A stretch of DNA of 64,000 bases from Paracoccus halophilus. Lineage in GTDB: Bacteria; Pseudomonadota; Alphaproteobacteria; Rhodobacterales; Rhodobacteraceae. The notes below the pieces were generated by a model. It saw only the letters and a list, made by a program, of their open reading frames with translations, did not search any database and was not told the origin of the DNA. The position numbers and the translations under genes are program-made. Shown piece after piece: positions 17,889 to 28,797 of this stretch; the first letter of the stretch is position 1; every line of letters starts with the position of its first letter. Where the stretch lies: assembly GCF_000763905.1 (NCBI RefSeq), contig NZ_JRKN01000003.1, positions 168,236 to 232,235 of the forward strand, in the 5' to 3' direction.

Positions 17889-18125
17889 ATGCGGCTTTTG
17901 AAACTGGTGGCGGTTCTTCTGGTGCTGACCCTGGCGGCCCTGGCGGGTTACGCCTATTTCGGCGATATGGGTTCCGACCCGCGCGAGATGCGCATGCCGG
18001 TCGAACTGGACCTGGGCGCCGAGCAGCCGGCCACCGCCCCGACCGAAACCCCCGCGGAACCCGAGCGCGTTGAAGCCGCCGCGCCCGACCCGGACGGTGC
18101 GACAGGACAAGATGATCGCGACTGA
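17889..18125 (+). CDS. Small single-span membrane protein, function unknown
   Basis: A protein of 78 residues that I do not recognise as a named family. Residues 2-24 form one hydrophobic helix preceded by a basic residue (MRLLKLVAVLLVLTLAALAG), suggesting inner-membrane anchoring. The rest is a Pro/Ala/Glu-rich, acidic tail ending in DDRD. The ATG at 17889 is preceded by GAGGCGGAAAGG. It overlaps the following secreted-protein gene by 14 bp, so the pair is probably co-translated. The divergent spacer to aroK (17757-17888) contains the AT-rich run CCATATATATTT, which may be part of a promoter. Confidence 0.65.
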   Translation: MRLLKLVAVLLVLTLAALAGYAYFGDMGSDPREMRMPVELDLGAEQPATAPTETPAEPERVEAAAPDPDGATGQDDRD

Positions 18126-19746
18126 ATATCTCCGCATCGGCGCCTGTCTCATGGCGGCGCTAGGCATCCTTGGGCTGCCGGCCGGCGCCAAGCCGCCGCT
18201 CTCGGCCAGCGACTGGCTGTCGGGCAGCGTGCAGCAGCCCGACAATGTCTCGTCCTGGCGCCCCGGCGACGAGCGCCCGCCCCAGCTCAAGCGCCGCAGT
18301 CGGCGCGACATCGCCGCCAGCGGCGCCGTCGAGCCGGTCGGCGTCACCCGGCTGGGCGAGGGCAACCCGGATCGCAAGGGCACCGTCTCGCCGCGCATGG
18401 CGGGCCTGCCGGCGACGCTTTGGGGCGTCAGCGACGCCGAAACGCTGGCGCGGCTGATCGCCCGCAGCAGCCCGCGCCTGCCGGCGCTGCGGCGGCTGGA
18501 ACGGCGCATCCTGGCGGCGCAGCTTCAGCCGCCGGTGGCCGGGCCGCAGCAGGAGGGGCTGCTGTTTCTGGCCCGTGTGGACAAGCTTCTGGACATGGGC
18601 GCGACCGGCGCCGCCAAGGAATTGCTGCAGGCCGCCGGCCCCGGCGATCCGGAACGCTTCCGGCGGCTGTTCGACATCGGCCTGTTGTCGCGCAATGAGA
18701 CCAGCGCCTGCGAGATCATGGACCGCACGCCCGGCGTCGCGCCCAGCTTTCCGGCGCGCATCTTCTGCCTGGCGCTTGGCGGCGACTGGCCGGCCGCGGC
18801 GCTGGTCTTTCACGGCGCCGAGACGCTGGGCATGATCGATCCGCAGATGGCGGCGCTGCTGGCGCAATATCTCGACGACACCTATTCCGACGGCGCCGAG
18901 GAATTGCAGCCGCCGGCCATCGTGACGCCGCTTGAACTGCGCCTGCACGAGGCGATCGGCCAGCCCCTGCCCTCGACTAACCTGCCGCTGGCCTTCGCGC
19001 TGGCCGATCTGGACCAGAATGGCGGCTGGAAGGCGCGGCTGGACGCGGCCGAGCGGCTGGCCCGCGCCGGTTCCATCCCCGCCTCGCAATTGCGGGCGAT
19101 CTATCTGGAACAGCGCCCGGCCGCCTCGGGCGGGGTCTGGGACCGCACCGCCGCGATCCAGGCGCTGAACACGGCGCTGATCGCCCGCGATGCCGCGGCC
19201 GCGGCCAAGGCGCTGCCCCCCGCCTATGAGGCGATGCTGGCCGCCGGGCTCGGCGTCGCCCTGGCCGAGATGACCGGCGCGGAACTGGGCGCCATGGGGC
19301 TGGACGGCAAGCCGGGCCGCATCGCCCTATGGCTGGCGCTTCTGGCCGCGCAACCGCAGGTAGTGGCGGACCCGCCGGCGGATGCCTCGGCCTTTGATCT
19401 GTGGCTGCTGCGCTTTGCCGGCGGCGAGCCGGAATCCGCCCCGCCCCCCGGCGAGGGAGAGCCCGCGAAACGCGCGGCCCAGCTGTTCCCGGCCTTTCTC
19501 GGCCCTTCCGAGCGCGACGTTCCGCGCGCGGCGGCCGAGCTGATCCTGGCCAACAGGCGCGGCGAGGCGATGCTCGCCGCGATCGCCGATACCGATGCCG
19601 GGCTGGATGGCGACCTGAGCCGCGCGGTGCAGGGGCTGCGCGCGCTGCGGGCGCTTGGCCAGCACGAGATCGCGCTCCAGGCCACGGTCGAGCTGATCCT
19701 CGCCCCGGCGCTGATGGCCCCGGCCGGCGCCAGCCCGGAAAGATAG
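18112..19746 (+). CDS. Secreted or periplasmic protein, function unknown
   Basis: A protein of 544 residues starting with MIATEYLRIGACLMAALGIL and an Ala-x-Ala-like cleavage area (PAGAKPP), so it is probably exported. The remainder is rich in Ala and Leu and predicted largely helical, with short repeats of the type LxxAxxLL that resemble tetratricopeptide-like or solenoid repeats. No catalytic motif is visible. AGGACAAG precedes the ATG at 18112, supporting this start over the upstream one at 18070. It is coupled to the small membrane protein before it and lies 8 bp ahead of xerD. A conserved place next to xerD suggests a cell-envelope role, but that is a guess. Confidence 0.6.
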   Translation: MIATEYLRIGACLMAALGILGLPAGAKPPLSASDWLSGSVQQPDNVSSWRPGDERPPQLKRRSRRDIAASGAVEPVGVTRLGEGNPDRKGTVSPRMAGLPATLWGVSDAETLARLIARSSPRLPALRRLERRILAAQLQPPVAGPQQEGLLFLARVDKLLDMGATGAAKELLQAAGPGDPERFRRLFDIGLLSRNETSACEIMDRTPGVAPSFPARIFCLALGGDWPAAALVFHGAETLGMIDPQMAALLAQYLDDTYSDGAEELQPPAIVTPLELRLHEAIGQPLPSTNLPLAFALADLDQNGGWKARLDAAERLARAGSIPASQLRAIYLEQRPAASGGVWDRTAAIQALNTALIARDAAAAAKALPPAYEAMLAAGLGVALAEMTGAELGAMGLDGKPGRIALWLALLAAQPQVVADPPADASAFDLWLLRFAGGEPESAPPPGEGEPAKRAAQLFPAFLGPSERDVPRAAAELILANRRGEAMLAAIADTDAGLDGDLSRAVQGLRALRALGQHEIALQATVELILAPALMAPAGASPER

Positions 19747-19754
19747 GCGGGCGG

Positions 19755-20747
19755 ATGACAGGCAGGCGAATGGCGGGAGGCAAAAGCGCGGGCAGCGATC
19801 AGGGCCGGATCTCGGCCTTTCTGGACGCGCAGGCGGCCGAATCCGGGGCGGCGCGCAACACGCTGCTGGCCTATGGCCGCGATCTTGTCGATTTCGCCGA
19901 ATGGCTGTCCGGGCGGGGCGCGGACCTGACCACGGCCAGCCGCGAAAACGTCGAGGATTACCTGTCCCATTGCGATGCGGAGGGCCTGTCGCGGGCGACG
20001 CGGGCGCGGCGGCTGTCCTCGATCCGTCAGTTCACCCGCTTCGCGCTGGAGGAAAACTGGCGCGAGGACGACCCGGCCGGCCGCATCAGCGGGCCGGGCC
20101 GCGCCCGGCGCCTGCCGAAAACGCTGGACCGGACCGAGGTGCAGGCGATGCTGGACGCGCTGCCACGCCTTGGCCGGACCGAGGCCGAGCGCGCCCGCAA
20201 TCTGGTTCTGGTCGAACTGATCTATGCCACCGGCATGCGGGTGAGCGAACTGGTTTCGCTGCCGGTCGATGCCTGTCGCGGCGATCCGGCGCTGCTGCTG
20301 ATCCGGGGCAAGGGCGGCAAGGAACGCATGGTGCCGCTTAGCGGCCCGGCGCGTCGCGCGCTGGCCGCCTGGCTTCGGCTGCGCGACAATGCCCCCGCCG
20401 AAAGCCCGCTGGGCCGGCTGGTCGCCGGGCGGGGCGGACGCTGGCTGTTTCCCGCCGCCAGCAAGCAAGGCCATATGACGCGGCAGGCGATGAACGGGTT
20501 GCTGACGCAGCTGGCGATTGTCGCCGGGGTCGATCCGGGCCGCGTCTCGCCGCATGTGATCCGCCACGCCTTCGCCACCCATCTGCTGGAGGGCGGCGCC
20601 GATCTGCGCGCCATCCAGACGCTGCTGGGCCATGCCGATCTGGGCACGACCGAGATCTATACACATGTGCTGGATGCGCGGCTGCGCGATCTGGTGCTGA
20701 ACCATCACCCGCTGGCCAGCCGCCCGCGGAACGAGGCCGAAGAATGA
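19755..20747 (+). CDS. xerD: Tyrosine recombinase XerD
   Basis: A site-specific recombinase of 330 residues that, with XerC, resolves chromosome dimers at dif under FtsK control. The N-terminal SAM-like core-binding domain covers residues about 15-110 (FLDAQAAESGAARNTLLAYGRDL). Catalytic residues are visible: Arg162 in ATGMRVSEL, Lys in GKGGKERMVPL, His267 and Arg270 in HVIRHAFATHLLEGGADLR, His in LLGHADL and the nucleophile Tyr in TEIYTHV. Chosen start ATG 19755; ATG 19770 is an alternative. It overlaps the next gene by ATGA. XerD rather than XerC is favoured by AESGAARNTLLAYGRDL, with moderate certainty. Confidence 0.9.
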   Translation: MTGRRMAGGKSAGSDQGRISAFLDAQAAESGAARNTLLAYGRDLVDFAEWLSGRGADLTTASRENVEDYLSHCDAEGLSRATRARRLSSIRQFTRFALEENWREDDPAGRISGPGRARRLPKTLDRTEVQAMLDALPRLGRTEAERARNLVLVELIYATGMRVSELVSLPVDACRGDPALLLIRGKGGKERMVPLSGPARRALAAWLRLRDNAPAESPLGRLVAGRGGRWLFPAASKQGHMTRQAMNGLLTQLAIVAGVDPGRVSPHVIRHAFATHLLEGGADLRAIQTLLGHADLGTTEIYTHVLDARLRDLVLNHHPLASRPRNEAEE

Positions 20748-22147
20748 TCCTGCTGACCGCCGCAACCGCCGTAGCCGCCGCCGCAGCCGCGACCGATCCC
20801 GCCAGCCAGGCACAGGCCGGCTCGGGCTATGATCTGGCGCTGTGGCTGACCGGCGGGGCCATTCTGGTGCTGCTGGCCCTGTCGGGATTCTTCTCGGGTT
20901 CGGAGACGGCGCTGACCGCGTCCAGCCGCGCCAAGCTGCGCGCCCGCGCCGACCGGGGCGATGCCGGCGCGCAGCGCGCGCTTGAGGTGACCGAGGACAG
21001 CGAAAGCCTGATCGGCTCGATTCTCTTGGGCAACAATGTGGTCAACATCCTGTCGGCCAGCCTTGCCACGGCGCTGTTCACGCGGCTGCTGGGCTCCAGC
21101 GGCGTGGCGGCGGCGACGCTGGTGATGACGGTGCTGGTGCTGATATTTGCCGAGGTTCTGCCCAAGACCTATGCCATTCTCGCCCCCGAGGACATGGCCA
21201 GCCGCGTGGCGCGTCCGGTCAGCGTGGTGACCCGGATCATGTCGCCGGTGGTCACCGTGGTGCGGCTGATCGTGCGCGCCATCCTGGCGATCTTTGGCAT
21301 CCGCGCCGACGGTTCGGGCCATGTCTTTTCGGTGCAGGAGGAAATCGCCGGCGCACTGGCCATCGGCCATTCCAGCGGCACCGTGCAAAAGGAAGAGCGC
21401 GACCTGCTGATGGGCGCGCTGGACCTTGGCGAGCGTTCGGTCGAGGAGATCATGCTGCATCGGTCCGAGATCGAGATGATCGATGCCGGGGTTTCCGCCG
21501 ACGAGGTGCTTGAGCTGGTGCTGAAAAGCTCGCATACCCGCCTGCCCGTCTATCGCGGCGAGCGCGAGAATGTCATCGGCGTGATCCATGCCAAGGATCT
21601 GCTGCGCGGCGTGCGCAGGACGATGCAGGAATACGGCCCTCAGGCGCTGAGGGATTTCGATCTGCTCAGCGTCGCCATGCCGCCCTATTTCGTGCCCGAC
21701 ACCACGGCGCTGGACGAACAGATGCGCGAATTCCTGCGCCGGCGGACGCATTTCGCGCTGGTCGTCGATGAATATGGCAGCCTGCGCGGGCTGATCACGC
21801 TGGAGGACATCCTCGAGGAAATCGTGGGCGAGATCACCGACGAGCACGATACCGATGCCGGCCAGTCGCTGGCGCCCAACGCCCAGGGCGATTACAGCAT
21901 CGACGGCGCCATGACGATCCGCGACCTGAACCGGGCGCTGGACTGGTCGCTGCCCGATGACGAGGCCAATACCGTGGCCGGGCTGGTGATCCATATGGCG
22001 CAGTCGATCCCGACGCCGGGCCAGGTGTTTTCCTTCGAGGGCTACCGTTTCGAGATCGTCTCGCGGCGCGAGAACCGGATCACGCGGCTCAAGATCAGGC
22101 CGCTGGGCGATCTGCCCCCGCCCGCCGATACCGGCGGCGCATCGTGA
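20744..22147 (+). CDS. CNNM/CorC-HlyC-type membrane CBS-domain protein
   Basis: A protein of 467 residues with a DUF21/CNNM membrane domain (about residues 30-200; LSGFFSGSETALTASSRAKL is its signature), two CBS domains (about 215-340; SHTRLPVYRGERENVIGVIH, FALVVDEYGSLRGLITLEDILEEIVGEI quoted in parts) and a C-terminal CorC/HlyC transporter-associated domain (YSIDGAMTIRDLNRALDWSLP). Members are implicated in Mg2+ efflux or homeostasis; the hemolysin name is historical. It is coupled by ATGA to xerD. It ends 20 bp before a convergent gene. Confidence 0.88.
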   Translation: MILLTAATAVAAAAAATDPASQAQAGSGYDLALWLTGGAILVLLALSGFFSGSETALTASSRAKLRARADRGDAGAQRALEVTEDSESLIGSILLGNNVVNILSASLATALFTRLLGSSGVAAATLVMTVLVLIFAEVLPKTYAILAPEDMASRVARPVSVVTRIMSPVVTVVRLIVRAILAIFGIRADGSGHVFSVQEEIAGALAIGHSSGTVQKEERDLLMGALDLGERSVEEIMLHRSEIEMIDAGVSADEVLELVLKSSHTRLPVYRGERENVIGVIHAKDLLRGVRRTMQEYGPQALRDFDLLSVAMPPYFVPDTTALDEQMREFLRRRTHFALVVDEYGSLRGLITLEDILEEIVGEITDEHDTDAGQSLAPNAQGDYSIDGAMTIRDLNRALDWSLPDDEANTVAGLVIHMAQSIPTPGQVFSFEGYRFEIVSRRENRITRLKIRPLGDLPPPADTGGAS

Positions 22148-22166
22148 CCAGTCGGCGCGCGCGGCG

Positions 22167-24083
22167 TCACGGCAATTGCCGGATGAAGCCGCGCCGCACG
22201 ACCGCGGTCAGGTCAAGATCCGGCCGCAGCGCCTCGGCCTCGGCCAGATGGCGGCGGGCGCGGGTGCCGTCGCCCTGCTGGGCCGCGCGGATCGCCCCCG
22301 ACAGCCTGAGCATCGGGTTTTCGGGCGCCAGCGCCATCGCCGAATCCAGCCATTTCCAGCCGCCATGCGCCTGCCCTGCGGCGAAACAGGTATCAGCCAG
22401 CCGTTTATGGGTCAGCACCTGACCGGGCCGGATCTCCTCCAGCCAGTTCAGCAGCGCGAAGCTGCGCTTGAGCCGCCCGTTCAGCCGCAGGATCGCGGCG
22501 CAAAAGCCAAAGCGCATCGCCTCGGCATCGCTGGCGCCGGGCCTGTCGCCACCGGCCAGCCTGTCCTCAAGCTCGCTCAGCCCGGACGCCACGGGTTTCA
22601 TCTTTTCCCACAGGCGCGGCCATTCGCGCAATTCCCGCAGCAGCGCCTTGCCGCGGACGAACTCTGCCCAGTCAAGGCGCAGCGTCCATAGCGGCAGCGC
22701 CTTCGCCCCATCGCCGCCCTCGGGTGTCGGTCGCAGATAGGCCTGTAGCAGCCGGGGCGGGAACAGCAGCGCCTGCACGGATTCGCTTTTCTGGCGGACC
22801 AGCCGGCGGGCGAGCACCGGGATGATCGGCCCCTCGGCCGCCCGGCCGCTGAACAGCAGGGTCAGGAATTGCGCATCGACCAGCCGGTTCTGCTCGGGCT
22901 GGTTGCCCGCCGGGGCCACCAGCAGCACCTGCCGGCATTGCGGCTTGTCGCGATGCCGGATCAGCGGCGCATTCAGGCCCAGCTGCGCCAGCTTCCGTGC
23001 CTTCTGCATCCGCCCCGAGGCCCAGGCGGTCACCGCCAGATCCTTGTAGAGAAAGGGGAACCGCTCCAGAAAATCGCCGTTCCCGGCCAGGGCGCCGATC
23101 AGTTCGGGGCCGCGCCCCGTGACCACCGCATGCCTGGCGGCAAAGCCCGCGGTCTGCGCCAGATCGCCCGGCGCGAAAAAGCTGTCCTGCCGGGAAATCA
23201 CCCGCTCCAGCAGCGCGTCATAGGCGGCATTGCGCAGATCCTCGGGCAGGGCGTCGGGCAGCGACACGATCCGGCACTGGCCGGCGACCGCCGCGGCGCG
23301 CGAAAAGGCGCTGTGGCTGGGCGCGCCGACCCTTTCGCAATCCGCCATCAGCAGCAGCTCAAGCAGATCGCGCGCCGCCTGCGGCAGCTTTCCGGCGTCC
23401 AGGATCCGGGTCACCGGCAGGATGCGCGGATCGCCCTGCCCCAGATGCGCCACCGCGGCGGGCGTGTCGCTGAACGACAGCACCGGCCCCTCGCTCATCG
23501 AGATGAAGGCGCGATAGAATTCGTCGGGCACGTATTTCGTCGCCCATGAGCTATAGGACCAGGGATCGCCGTCCAGAATATCGCCGCGCCGGACATGGAT
23601 CGCGACCGGAGCACCGCCGCCGGCCCGCGCCACCAGCGCGCGCGCCTTTTCCAACTCCCGCGCAAGTGGCGCGGCAAGCCGGATCGAACGCGCGATCTCG
23701 TGGATCTCGGCATCGGCGCTTTCCAGGCTCTCGTCCATGAAACGCACGGTCTCGGCCATGGTGTCGCATTCGTAACGCTCGCCCGCCGCCAGCCTTTCGC
23801 GAAAGCCGCCCAGGCTCATCCCCGGCGCGGCCGTGCCGACATTGGGCAGCCGCGACAGATCCGGCACGGCAGGGACGACCTCGATATGGGCGGCGACGAA
23901 ATCGGGGGCCAAGAAATCATGCGGATCGTTCAGCTCGGTGTGATCGCTGGCCGGATCGCTCAGCCACAGATAGCGCCCCCTGACGCCGGTGGCGCGCGCC
24001 AGCCGCATGACATTGAGCAGGCAGATCAACCGCGCGCCGATCCGATCCCGCCGAAAGCCGATGATCTGATCCTCTGCCATCAT
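22167..24083 (-). CDS. Fucosyltransferase-like protein with C-terminal repeat region
   Basis: About 638 residues. The N-terminal 330 resemble the fold of GDP-fucose-type glycosyltransferases (GT11/NodZ/FUT8 superfamily). It starts with a phosphate-loop-like [20 protein letters not shown], has the diagnostic nucleotide-sugar motif [14 protein letters not shown] near residue 170, and a late motif [20 protein letters not shown] resembling the end of that fold. The C-terminal 200 residues look like TPR-type helices ([37 protein letters not shown]). ATGATG at 24083/24080 behind GGCGGA is the likely start. It may use the GDP-sugar made by the gmd cluster 14 kb away; this is inference. It has no coupled neighbour. 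Confidence 0.6.
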   Translation of the reverse strand: MMAEDQIIGFRRDRIGARLICLLNVMRLARATGVRGRYLWLSDPASDHTELNDPHDFLAPDFVAAHIEVVPAVPDLSRLPNVGTAAPGMSLGGFRERLAAGERYECDTMAETVRFMDESLESADAEIHEIARSIRLAAPLARELEKARALVARAGGGAPVAIHVRRGDILDGDPWSYSSWATKYVPDEFYRAFISMSEGPVLSFSDTPAAVAHLGQGDPRILPVTRILDAGKLPQAARDLLELLLMADCERVGAPSHSAFSRAAAVAGQCRIVSLPDALPEDLRNAAYDALLERVISRQDSFFAPGDLAQTAGFAARHAVVTGRGPELIGALAGNGDFLERFPFLYKDLAVTAWASGRMQKARKLAQLGLNAPLIRHRDKPQCRQVLLVAPAGNQPEQNRLVDAQFLTLLFSGRAAEGPIIPVLARRLVRQKSESVQALLFPPRLLQAYLRPTPEGGDGAKALPLWTLRLDWAEFVRGKALLRELREWPRLWEKMKPVASGLSELEDRLAGGDRPGASDAEAMRFGFCAAILRLNGRLKRSFALLNWLEEIRPGQVLTHKRLADTCFAAGQAHGGWKWLDSAMALAPENPMLRLSGAIRAAQQGDGTRARRHLAEAEALRPDLDLTAVVRRGFIRQLP

Positions 24084-24177
24084 GGAAATCCGCCCTGCCC
24101 GTTTCAATGGCGGCTTGCAACCGCGCTGCGCCCTGCCTATCAGGACTTGCCGTCACCCAACAGCAGGGAATACCGAT

Positions 24178-26199
<2,022 letters not shown>

Positions 26200-26223
26200 G
26201 CCCGCGACATTCCCGACACACAA

Positions 26224-26251
26224 GCGGCCGCGCCATCCGCGCGGCCGTTTT
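26224..26251 (+). terminator. Rho-independent terminator of tkt
   Basis: CGGCCGCG (26225-26232) and CGCGGCCG (26240-26247) form an 8-bp GC stem with a 7-nt loop, followed by TTTT. It begins 25 bp after the tkt stop. Confidence 0.85.
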
Positions 26252-26324
26252 CATGCGCCGGGGCAGCCGGGCTATGGACCCTGACCGACCTGCCCGGCAT
26301 AACGGGCGGGAACGGAGACCCATC

Positions 26325-27248
26325 ATGAGATTGCCACCTCCCGAACCCGGCGCCCTGCCGCCGGTCATCGCGCCTGCGGGCGATCCGGCGCGCAAGACGC
26401 AGATGCTGGGCATCGCGCTTTTGCTGCTGGCGATCATGGTATTTGCGCTGATGGATGCGACCGCCAAATACCTGAGCCAGAGCTACCCGCCGGCGCAGAT
26501 CGTCTGGGCGCGTTTCGTCGGCAATCTGCTGATCGTCGCGGCGATCCTGGGGCCGCGCCTGCGGCGCAGCTTCGTCAGCAAACAGCCCCGGCTGCAATTC
26601 GCGCGCGGGCTGTCGCATATCTGTTCATCGGCGCTGTTCTTTACCTCGCTGCAATTCATCGGCCTGGCAGAGGCGACCGCGATCATGGATATCAACCCCG
26701 TGCTGATCACCCTGGGCGCGGCGCTATTCCTGGGCGAATCCATTGGGTTGCGCCGCATTCTTGGGATTGCCGCGGCGCTCTGCGGCGCGTTGATCATCAT
26801 CCGCCCCGGCGCCGGCGTGTTTCATCCCGCGGCGCTGCTGCCGCTGGTCGGGGCCTTCACCTATGCCGCGGGCGCCATCCTGACGCGGCTGACGCGCAGC
26901 GATTCCACCGCCACCTCGATCCTGTGGTCGGCGGCGGTGGGATCGGTGCTGTCCTCGCTGGTGGTGCCGTTCTTCTGGCAGCCGGTCGCGACGGGCGATC
27001 TGTGGGCCTTTGCGGTTCTGGGGATTCTCGGCGCCATATCGCAGGCATTGCTGATCCGCGCCTTTGCCATGGCCGAGGCCTCGGCCATCGCGCCTTTCGG
27101 CTATACCGGGCTGATCTGGGCGGGCTTGTGGGGCTGGCTGTTCTGGGGCACGATCCCGGACATCTGGACCGTGACCGGCGCATTGATCATCGTCATCGCC
27201 GGGATATATGTCTGGATGCGCGAGGCCCGCGCGATGCGACAGACCTGA
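26325..27248 (+). CDS. EamA/DMT-family transporter
   Basis: An inner-membrane protein of 307 residues with about ten predicted helices arranged as two EamA repeats (residues about 28-160 and 170-298). First-repeat motifs include FALMDATAKYLSQSYPPAQI and ARFVGNLLIV; second-repeat motifs include FTYAAGAILTRL and SQALLIRAFAMAEASAIAPF. These transporters export or import small metabolites; substrate cannot be predicted. The ATG at 26325 follows GGAGAC. It is 14 bp upstream of an LpxL-like gene and probably co-transcribed with it. Confidence 0.85.
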   Translation: MRLPPPEPGALPPVIAPAGDPARKTQMLGIALLLLAIMVFALMDATAKYLSQSYPPAQIVWARFVGNLLIVAAILGPRLRRSFVSKQPRLQFARGLSHICSSALFFTSLQFIGLAEATAIMDINPVLITLGAALFLGESIGLRRILGIAAALCGALIIIRPGAGVFHPAALLPLVGAFTYAAGAILTRLTRSDSTATSILWSAAVGSVLSSLVVPFFWQPVATGDLWAFAVLGILGAISQALLIRAFAMAEASAIAPFGYTGLIWAGLWGWLFWGTIPDIWTVTGALIIVIAGIYVWMREARAMRQT

Positions 27249-27262
27249 CAGACAGGACCGCC

Positions 27263-28168
27263 ATGCCCGCCACCAAAGCCGATCCCGAGGAGCCCCATGA
27301 TCCGGTCGCGCTGCGCGACCGCATCGCGAACGCGGCCTTTCTGGCGGTGATGGGGCTGGCGCGCATCCTGCCCTATGAAAGGCGCATCCCCGCCATGGGC
27401 TGGTTCTTTGCGCATTTTCTGGGTCCGCTGGCCGGCTGGCGCAAGCGGATCCGCAACAATCTGGCGCTGGCCCGGCCGGACCTGTCCCCGCACGAGGCCC
27501 GCCGCCTGACCCGCACGGTGCCCGCCAATGCCGGGCGCTCGCTGGCGGAAATCTATTCGGGGACCGAATTCACCGACCGCATCCATGCCGCCGATCCCCT
27601 TTGCGGCCCCGGCCTGCCGGCGCTGGAACAGGCGGCGCAGGCGGGGCGGCCGGTCATTCTGGCGGTCGCGCATTTCGGCAATTACGACGCCATGCGCGCG
27701 GCGCTTTCCGGGCGCGGCTGGCCGGTCGGGGCGCTTTACAGGCCGATGAACAACGAGGCCTTCAACCGCCATTACATCCCCGCCATGCGCGCCATCGCCG
27801 AACCGATGTTCCCGCGCGGCCGCGCGGGTCTGGCCTCGATGCTGCGGTTTCTCAAGGGCGGCGGCTGGATGGCGCTCGGCTTCGACCAGTTCGACGGCCA
27901 TGGCGCCGAGCTGACCTTTTTCGGGCTGCCGACGAAAACCGTGCTGACCCCGGCCGAACTGGCGATCCGCTATGACGCGCTGATCCTGCCCGTCGCGGGC
28001 ATCCGCCGGCCCGACGGGCTGAGCTTCGACGTGCGGGTCGGCGAGCCGGTCGCGCATGGCGAGCCGGCGGCCATGATGCAGGCGCTGAACGACGATCTCG
28101 AGCAATTGATCCGCACCCATATGGAGCAGTGGTTCTGGGTGCATCGGCGCTGGAAACGCAGGCGCTAG
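27263..28168 (+). CDS. LpxL/HtrB-like lysophospholipid or lipid A acyltransferase
   Basis: A protein of 301 residues of the LpxL/LpxM/HtrB family. The catalytic HX4D motif is HFGNYD in AVAHFGNYDAMR. Further family pieces are LYRPMNNEAFNRHY, MALGFDQFDGHGAELTFFG and HMEQWFWVHRRWK at the C-terminus, which is typical. A hydrophobic N-terminal stretch (about 20-45) can anchor it to the inner membrane. It is expected to transfer a fatty acid to a lipid A precursor or related lipid. Whether it is the primary lauroyltransferase or a paralogue is not decidable here. Start ATG 27263. Confidence 0.85.
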   Translation: MPATKADPEEPHDPVALRDRIANAAFLAVMGLARILPYERRIPAMGWFFAHFLGPLAGWRKRIRNNLALARPDLSPHEARRLTRTVPANAGRSLAEIYSGTEFTDRIHAADPLCGPGLPALEQAAQAGRPVILAVAHFGNYDAMRAALSGRGWPVGALYRPMNNEAFNRHYIPAMRAIAEPMFPRGRAGLASMLRFLKGGGWMALGFDQFDGHGAELTFFGLPTKTVLTPAELAIRYDALILPVAGIRRPDGLSFDVRVGEPVAHGEPAAMMQALNDDLEQLIRTHMEQWFWVHRRWKRRR

Positions 28169-28265
28169 GCGGCGAACCCCTTTCCCTCGGGTTGTGGGAA
28201 GGTTTATAAGATGCCAAGGCTGCCAGGCACGGAACACGGCACCAGCAACAAGAACAGAGGACGGC

Positions 28266-28790
28266 ATGAGCGACGATTCCCCAAAAGCCGGTCAAGGCAA
28301 GCGCCATCACGAAGGCGATGTGGCTTTCATTCAGTCCCTTGCAGAGTTGCTCAACCGCAACGAACTGACCGAACTGACCGTCAAGCGCGAATATGACGAA
28401 AACGACCGGCTGACGGTCAGCCTGTCGAAACAGTCGCGACAGATCGCCGTCCAGGCCGCGCCGGCAGCGGCGCCGCTGGCCCCCGCCCCTGCCGCCGCCG
28501 CGATCCCCGCGCCCGCCAGCGCGGCCGCGGCCCCCGCCGACGATCCGGCCAGCCTGCCGGGCATCGTCACCTCGCCGATGGTCGGCACCGCCTATCTGGC
28601 GGCCGAGCCGGGCGCCGCGCCCTTTGTCTCGATCGGTCAGCAGGTCAGCGAGGGCGACACGCTGATGATCGTCGAGGCGATGAAGACCATGAACCACATC
28701 CCCTCGCCCCGCACCGGCACGGTCCGACGCATCCTCATCGACGATGGCAGCCCGGTCGAATTCGGCGCCCCCCTGATGGTCGTCGAGTGA
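28266..28790 (+). CDS. accB: Biotin carboxyl carrier protein of acetyl-CoA carboxylase
   Basis: A protein of 174 residues. An N-terminal helix region ([23 protein letters not shown]) is followed by a long Ala/Pro-rich linker (about residues 65-95). The C-terminal biotinyl domain carries the biotinylated lysine in [12 protein letters not shown]; the family norm is AMKMMN, so Thr replaces one Met, a frequent variant. It carries CO2 from AccC to AccAD in the first step of fatty-acid synthesis. The ATG at 28266 follows AGAGGACGGC. accC starts 7 bp after the stop. Confidence 0.95.
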   Translation: MSDDSPKAGQGKRHHEGDVAFIQSLAELLNRNELTELTVKREYDENDRLTVSLSKQSRQIAVQAAPAAAPLAPAPAAAAIPAPASAAAAPADDPASLPGIVTSPMVGTAYLAAEPGAAPFVSIGQQVSEGDTLMIVEAMKTMNHIPSPRTGTVRRILIDDGSPVEFGAPLMVVE

Positions 28791-28797
28791 GGCAGCC

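Noticed and set aside
20744..22147. Haemolysin
   Set aside because: The historical name of the family; the DUF21-CBS-CorC architecture indicates a membrane protein linked to Mg2+ homeostasis, not a toxin.
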